This document shows positions 14,846 through 18,982 of a stretch of 18,982 bases of DNA, one piece after another. The notes beneath the pieces are model-generated. The model saw only the letters and a list, made by a program, of their open reading frames with translations. It did no database searches and was not told where the DNA came from. Source of the DNA: AM-0621 sp964573505 (lineage in GTDB: Bacteria; Planctomycetota; Planctomycetia; Planctomycetales; Planctomycetaceae); assembly GCA_964573505.1 (NCBI GenBank), contig CAZNMS010000137.1, forward strand, positions 1-18,982, read 5' to 3'. Made by a program: the position numbers and the translations under genes. The stretch's first letter is position 1; each line of letters starts with the position of its first letter.

Positions 14846-14918
14846 GCGGGAGTAGCTCAATTGGTAGAGCACCACGTTGCCAACGTGGATGTCGCGGGTT
14901 CGAATCCCGTCTCCCGCT
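14846..14918 (+). tRNA. tRNA-Gly (anticodon GCC)
   Basis: A 73-nt cloverleaf. The acceptor stem gcgggag pairs with ctcccgc, with discriminator T at 14918. D arm agctcaattggtagagc. Anticodon stem ccacg/cgtgg around the loop TTGCCAA, reading GCC (glycine, GGC/GGU codons). T arm cgggttcgaatcccg. CCA is not encoded. Nine T residues follow at once, then the trigger factor gene begins 77 bp later. Confidence 0.97.
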
Positions 14919-14928
14919 CTTTTTTTTT
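14919..14928 (+). terminator. T tract directly after tRNA-Gly
   Basis: An uninterrupted run of nine T residues (14920-14928) follows the tRNA 3' end. With the GC-rich acceptor/T stem upstream it could act as a terminator or a processing site. If leaky, it would allow read-through into tig. Confidence 0.5.
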
Positions 14929-14995
14929 GCCTATTGGCTTTCTGCATGCGGCTGTGTAGTCCGCATGCGTTTGTGAGTTCTGGAGGATGTCAGAA

Positions 14996-16447
14996 GTGAC
15001 CACTGCTGAGTCGAATGCGAAGGATGACGCTGAAAACACAGTTTGGAAGATGACTCTGGGAGTCGAAATTTCCGACATAGGTCCCTGCCGCAAGCGTATT
15101 GAAGTGAAAGTTCCGGAAGCTGATATCAGTCACGTCCGGACCCAACTCCTTGATGACTATACGGCCAAAGCTCAAGTGCCGGGGTTCCGAGTTGGTCGAG
15201 TGCCTCGCGATCTCGTGATTGTTCGCTTCCGCCAGCAATTGGCCGATGAGTTGAAGCAGCGAGTGCTCGTTCAAAGCCTCGAACAACTGACGAGCGAGCA
15301 CAGCATTGATCCGATCAACGAGCCGGATATGGACGTTGAAGCGATCGAGATCCCGGATGCTGGTGACTTTGCTTATGCCTTCGAAGTCGAAGTTCGCCCT
15401 GACGTGACGATTCCCGACTATGGCACGCTGACGATCAAGCGACCGGCGCGAGCTGTGAGCGAAGAAGACGTTGAGAAGTATCTCACTCGGATGCTGCAAG
15501 AGTATGCCGTGCAGACCGACTCAACCGAGCCGGTTCAGGCGGGCGACGCTGTGACTGTCGCCATTCAGTTCGAGCATAAAAATCACATCACTCGTGAGAT
15601 GTCGAACCTCAGCGTTCGCGTGCAACCGACTCTCCGCTTCCAAGACGGCGAGATCAGCAGCTTCGATCAGTTGATGGCCGGTGCTGCTGTTGGAGAAACG
15701 CGAACCGGTGCCGTGACGATCTCGCTTGAGTCTCCTTACGTGCCGATGCGCGGCGAGACTCTCAGTGCGAAGATCAAAGTGAAGAGTGTCAAGAAGGTGA
15801 CACCTGCCGTTCTCGATTCCGCGCTCGCTGAGCGAATGGGCTTCGATACGGTCGATGCTTTGCGGACTTCAGTTCGCAATGTGCTTGAGCGTCATGTGAC
15901 CTACCGTCAGCGCCAAAGCTGCCGCACTCAGTTGCTTGAGCAGATCACTGAATCGGCCAAATGGGAGTTGCCAGAAGAACTGGTAATGAAGCAGGTCGAG
16001 AACGCCTTGCATCGCGAGATTCTGGAAATGAAGCAGGCGGGATATACGCCAGCTGAAATTCGCGCTCGTGAAGCCGCCTTGCGTCAGAAGTCCGTGTCGG
16101 TGACTCGTCAGGCCATGAAGGAGCACTTTGTTCTCGACAAGATTGCGACCGTTGAGAACGTCGAAGTGACTGGAAGCGATATCGACACCGAGATCGCGAT
16201 GATGGCGTTCCAAAGCGGCGAGTCTCCGCGTCGCGTTCGCGCCAAGCTGGAGAAGTCTCGAGTCATCGAGAACCTCGAAGCTCAGATTCGCGAGCGTAAA
16301 GCTGTTGATATCGCTCTTGAGCGAGCGAAGTTCGAAGAAGTTCCGCTTGAGGAAGAACTCGTTCCTCCGCTTGAAGTCGAAGGCATCGACGACGCGATTT
16401 GCAATCTGGCCTTCTTCCGCTCGTCAGCGGCAACAGCACAGTCGTAA
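14996..16447 (+). CDS. tig: Trigger factor
   Basis: A ribosome-bound chaperone with peptidyl-prolyl isomerase fold that shields nascent chains at the tunnel exit. The N-terminal domain shows the ribosome-docking signature PGFRVGRVPRDLV (about residues 62-74). A FKBP-like middle domain follows (about 155-255: VQAGDAVTVAIQFEH, YVPMRGETLSAKIKVKSVKK). A long helical C-terminal arm domain completes it (RERKAVDIALERAKFEEV near the end). At 483 residues it is slightly longer than the usual 430-450. Start choice: ggagg at 14982-14986 abuts the ATG at 14987 with no spacing, but stands 9 nt before the in-frame GTG at 14996, so GTG is favoured; ATG 14987 would add three residues. In many bacteria tig is followed by clpP; here a strong terminator and ubiX follow. 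Confidence 0.92.
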   Translation: MTTAESNAKDDAENTVWKMTLGVEISDIGPCRKRIEVKVPEADISHVRTQLLDDYTAKAQVPGFRVGRVPRDLVIVRFRQQLADELKQRVLVQSLEQLTSEHSIDPINEPDMDVEAIEIPDAGDFAYAFEVEVRPDVTIPDYGTLTIKRPARAVSEEDVEKYLTRMLQEYAVQTDSTEPVQAGDAVTVAIQFEHKNHITREMSNLSVRVQPTLRFQDGEISSFDQLMAGAAVGETRTGAVTISLESPYVPMRGETLSAKIKVKSVKKVTPAVLDSALAERMGFDTVDALRTSVRNVLERHVTYRQRQSCRTQLLEQITESAKWELPEELVMKQVENALHREILEMKQAGYTPAEIRAREAALRQKSVSVTRQAMKEHFVLDKIATVENVEVTGSDIDTEIAMMAFQSGESPRRVRAKLEKSRVIENLEAQIRERKAVDIALERAKFEEVPLEEELVPPLEVEGIDDAICNLAFFRSSAATAQS

Positions 16448-16467
16448 GTCAGATTGATTGAAACTCG

Positions 16468-16515
16468 AAACGCCGTTGCGAGCAGCTATCTGCTCACAAC
16501 GGCGTTTGTTTTTTG
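16468..16515 (+). terminator. Intrinsic terminator of tig
   Basis: A long stem, aaacgccgttg with caacggcgttt (16468-16478 / 16497-16507), is extended past one mismatch by gagcag-ctat-ctgctc and followed by gttttttg. This is a textbook rho-independent terminator, 20 bp after the tig stop codon. Confidence 0.9.
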
Positions 16516-16770
16516 CCGGTATCGAATGCGCTGAATGGATCTCAGTGGGCTCATGTCGGTGAGATGGCTGAGCAGAGATCCTGTTCAATTAGCATGGACT
16601 TCCAGTCCGTGCGTCTTTCATGCACGTTGCAATTGGCGCAACTTCAATTCTCGAATTTCGGGTAATGCGAATCACGGAGCGACTGCGATCGCCCCCCACA
16701 GCCTGACTTTGAAAACGCATTAATCCGATCTCACTCGCGTCCTTCCGCCCTGCATTTGAGGAGTCCGTTG
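16516..16770. other. Spacer between tig terminator and ubiX
   Basis: No gene is supported. It contains the hairpin gcatggact-tcc-agtccgtgc (16592-16612), related to that at 6537-6558. The short open frame here (62 codons from 16535) has no ribosome binding site or recognisable motif. Confidence 0.5.
16592..16612. repeat. Single hairpin repeat
   Basis: A 9-bp stem with one G-T pair and a 3-nt loop. It shares the gcatggac...gtccgtgc frame with the hairpin at 6537-6558 (opposite orientation). Confidence 0.5.
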
Positions 16771-17448
16771 ATGAGCACCATCGTCCTCGCGATTACCGGA
16801 GCAAGTGGGGCCGTCTATGCGGTTCGACTGCTGCAAGTGCTCGTCGCTGCCGGTCGTCGAGTCAGCCTTGTCATAAGTCCTTCAGGAGCTCAGGTGCTGG
16901 AGCATGAATTGGGACTGAAGGTTGACCTTGAGAACTTCTCGCTCGACCAAATTCTGACTCTCGTGGACGACACCGACAGTCGGCTCAAGACCGCGTCACA
17001 GCAAGGACTTGATGAGTTCGCACTCAGTTCTGTGTTTGACGATGCGATCATCAATCGTCCGCAGGTCAGCTATCACCATTACTCGGACTTCAAAGCCGGA
17101 ATCGCAAGCGGTTCGTATCAGACAGACGCGATGGTGATCTGCCCGTGCTCGATGGGGACGCTTGCTGCGATCTCGCATGGTATGTCGACGAACCTCATTC
17201 AGCGCGCTGCCGATGTCCATTTGAAAGAGCGACGCAAGCTGATCGTCGTGCCTCGCGAGACTCCACTGGGCAGCATCCAATTGGAGAACATGAAACGGCT
17301 TGCGGACCTCGGTGCAGTGATCCTGCCGGCAATGCCCGGCTTCTATCACAACCCGTTGTCGATTCATGATCTCGTCGACTTCGTTGTGAGCCGCATCTGC
17401 GACCAAATCGGGGTGCCGCAACAACTCTCGAAACGATGGGGCGAGTAA
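16771..17448 (+). CDS. ubiX: Flavin prenyltransferase (UbiX family)
   Basis: Attaches a dimethylallyl group to reduced FMN, making prenylated FMN, the cofactor of UbiD-type decarboxylases. Its 225 residues are a little longer than the usual 190-210. Motifs: AITGASGAVYAVRLLQ (FMN-binding N terminus), ISPSGAQVL, SYQTDAMVICPCSMGTLAAI, RRKLIVVPRETPLGSIQLEN and AVILPAMPGFYHNP. The start at ATG 16771 is fixed by gaggag 7 nt upstream; a TTG at 16756 overlaps that site and is rejected. No ubiD gene is adjacent. In planctomycetes the pathway served is plausibly menaquinone synthesis, but the window does not show it. Confidence 0.93.
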   Translation: MSTIVLAITGASGAVYAVRLLQVLVAAGRRVSLVISPSGAQVLEHELGLKVDLENFSLDQILTLVDDTDSRLKTASQQGLDEFALSSVFDDAIINRPQVSYHHYSDFKAGIASGSYQTDAMVICPCSMGTLAAISHGMSTNLIQRAADVHLKERRKLIVVPRETPLGSIQLENMKRLADLGAVILPAMPGFYHNPLSIHDLVDFVVSRICDQIGVPQQLSKRWGE

Positions 17449-17852
17449 GGCGAGATCGGGCCGTTCGGTCGTCTCATGTATGCGACGCAAGACTCGCAGG
17501 CGCAACGTGCTCGTGCCAATCGAAGAGTTTGCGTTTTCATCACCAGTGAGGCGAGCCACTTACATTGCAACTGCGAACGACAGCACGCGGTCGTCGCAAG
17601 TTGGATGAATTCTTACATGCCCGTTTCATGCAGCAGCTCCGCGAACCTGCAATCGAGCACCGCCAGTTTCAGAGCCGGTTGATCAGCTTGCCGCACGTGC
17701 AAGCCACTGCTTCGGATCGAGTTTCGGAAGTTGCAATTTTGCCTTTAGCCGTAGGGAGAAAGTGCCTGTGATGCGCGGCTTGTTTGGTCGATGTGCGCGA
17801 CTATTATCCCGCCCCGTTTCCGACTCCCTGCTCTTAGCCGGTCACAACCCCC
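17449..17852. other. 404-bp spacer upstream of prs
   Basis: Three short overlapping frames (about 68 codons each, in different phases) cover this stretch. One of them (17565-17771) reads as hydrophilic, helix-like sequence (KLDEFLHARFMQQLREPAIE), but it starts with TTG and has no ribosome binding site. It may be a remnant of a lost gene or chance. The prs promoter candidate lies at its end. Confidence 0.4.
17780..17807 (+). promoter_or_regulatory. Candidate prs promoter
   Basis: TTGTTT (17780-17785) and TATTAT (17802-17807) with a 16-nt spacer. Transcription would start near 17814, giving a leader of about 40 nt. Based on consensus resemblance only. Confidence 0.45.
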
Positions 17853-18842
17853 ATGCTGAATATGAAGTCCGGTCCTCGGCCTCAGGTCTTTCAACCGCCA
17901 CAGGGGGATCTTGCGATCCTGCCCGGTTCAGCCAATCCGCTGTTGGCTCAGGCGATTGCCAATCGGCTTGAAGTTCCGCTCGTTCCTTGCCGCGCTCACA
18001 CCTTCAGTGAGGGGAACGTTTTCGTGCAGATTCAAGAGAACGTGCGCGGTCGCGACGTCTTTGTGATTCAAGGAGTCCATAAGCCCGTAAACGACAACTT
18101 CATGGAGTTGCTCTTCTGGATTGACGCGCTCAAGCGAGCCAGTGCTCAACAAGTGACGGCAGTCATCCCGTTCTTCAGCTATGCGAAGGGCGACAAGAAG
18201 GACGAGCCGCGCGTCTCGATTAGAGCTCGCGTTTGTGCTGATGCACTCGAAGCAGCCGGCTGCGACCGCGTGCTGACCGTTGATCTGCATAGCCCGCAGA
18301 TTCAAGGCTTCTTCAGCATTCCGGTCGATCATCTTTATGGGCGGCGAGTGCTCTGCGATCACATTCAATCGCTCAATATTCCCGACCTCGTTGTGTGCAG
18401 TCCCGATGTCGGGTTTGCGAAGTCAGCGGTGTCGTATGGCAAGTCGCTAAACGCCAATGTGGTGATCGGCTCAAAGGTCCGCACCGATCACACTGAGACC
18501 GTCGAAGTGCATCAAGTGATTGGCAACGTCGAAGGCAAGAACGTTGTGCTCGTCGACGACTTCACGATCACCGGTCGCACTCTCGTTTGCATGGCCGATG
18601 CGTTGAAGGAACGAGGGGCGAAGGACATCTACGCGGCGGTGACTCACGGAGTGCTCTCGAAAGGTGCCGCGCAACGAATTGGCGAGAGCCGCATTCGCAA
18701 GATGTTTCTGACCGACACGATCGAGACCTTCGAAGACCCATTGCCGCCGAACATTGAAGTCGTGACCGTCGCCGGATTGTTCGCCGACGCGATCCGCTCG
18801 ATTCATGATCGAACCAGCGTGAGTTCGTTGTTCATAAAGTAG
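17853..18842 (+). CDS. prs: Ribose-phosphate pyrophosphokinase (PRPP synthase), divergent class
   Basis: Makes PRPP from ribose 5-phosphate and ATP for nucleotide, histidine, tryptophan and NAD synthesis, in the cytoplasm. Its 329 residues are close to the usual 310-320. Conserved features: MELLFWIDALKRASAQQVTA, FFSYAKGDKKDEPRVSI (109-123), DLHSPQIQGFF with Asp144 and His146, GSKVRT with Lys208 and Arg210, and a PRPP loop DDFTITGRTL (235-244). Two motifs differ from the classical enzyme: YARQDRK becomes YAKGDKK, and DTGGTL becomes ITGRTL. The ATG at 17853 follows an in-frame stop at 17835 and has no Shine-Dalgarno; ATG 17862 is the only near alternative. Activity is likely, but nucleotide preference or allosteric control may differ. 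Confidence 0.92.
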   Translation: MLNMKSGPRPQVFQPPQGDLAILPGSANPLLAQAIANRLEVPLVPCRAHTFSEGNVFVQIQENVRGRDVFVIQGVHKPVNDNFMELLFWIDALKRASAQQVTAVIPFFSYAKGDKKDEPRVSIRARVCADALEAAGCDRVLTVDLHSPQIQGFFSIPVDHLYGRRVLCDHIQSLNIPDLVVCSPDVGFAKSAVSYGKSLNANVVIGSKVRTDHTETVEVHQVIGNVEGKNVVLVDDFTITGRTLVCMADALKERGAKDIYAAVTHGVLSKGAAQRIGESRIRKMFLTDTIETFEDPLPPNIEVVTVAGLFADAIRSIHDRTSVSSLFIK

Positions 18843-18931
18843 CCGCATCATCTCGTTCGCGACGATTGATCGTGACGAACCCGCGCCGGATGCCGTCAGC
18901 GCGAGTTTTGAAGTTGCGCAGTTCTATGGGT

Positions 18932-18952
18932 GCGGTGATTTATCACCGCTTT
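18932..18952. terminator. Weak hairpin after prs
   Basis: gcggtgat and atcaccgc form an 8-bp stem (18932-18939 / 18942-18949) with a 2-nt loop (or a 7-bp stem with a 4-nt loop), followed by tttccc. It lies 90 bp after the prs stop. It may be a poor terminator or another palindromic repeat. The window ends 30 bp later with no further gene visible. Confidence 0.4.
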
Positions 18953-18982
18953 CCCATTCGGCGGAGCCGTCTTTGTCTTTGT

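Overview
The window looks like a chromosomal piece of a planctomycete (Planctomycetota). This is an inference from gene content and style: moderately high G+C, small housekeeping genes separated by long spacers full of short palindromic repeats, a Tat-exported conserved protein of a kind common in that phylum, kdsB (Kdo-type outer-membrane chemistry) and a divergent ribose-phosphate pyrophosphokinase. No species is assigned.

Layout. 1-1515: start of a repeat, then a periplasmic adaptor (HlyD/RND type) of an efflux pump whose permease is outside the window. 1516-2054: nested inverted repeats. 2055-4901: the standout gene, a 948-residue Roco protein with leucine-rich repeats, a Roc GTPase, a COR region and a C-terminal TIR domain. 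4902-5305: two more palindromic elements, the second of which supplies the stop codon of bioF. 5298-7862 (minus strand): bioF and a Tat-exported conserved protein of unknown function. 7863-8732: gene-free, with two inverted repeats. 8733-9626: predicted outer-membrane barrel. 9627-9987: gene-free, with a second copy of the repeat seen at the window start. 9988-12080: an orphan, divergent NuoM-like membrane protein and a small TPR-like protein. 12176-18842: housekeeping genes kdsB, pyrG, tRNA-Gly(GCC), tig (trigger factor), ubiX and prs, all on the plus strand.

How it fits together. The right half (12-19 kb) is ordinary core metabolism: Kdo activation, CTP synthesis (CTP is the KdsB co-substrate), nascent-chain folding, prenyl-FMN synthesis and PRPP supply. 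The left half is more accessory. The LRR-Roc-COR-TIR gene has no partner gene, is bracketed on both sides by repeat clusters, and has the sensor / GTPase switch / TIR effector order expected of an NLR-like immune receptor. It is the best candidate here for an undescribed defence or signalling system. A second theme is the intergenic DNA: several unrelated repeat families share one design, two small hairpins arranged as mirror images around a short centre.
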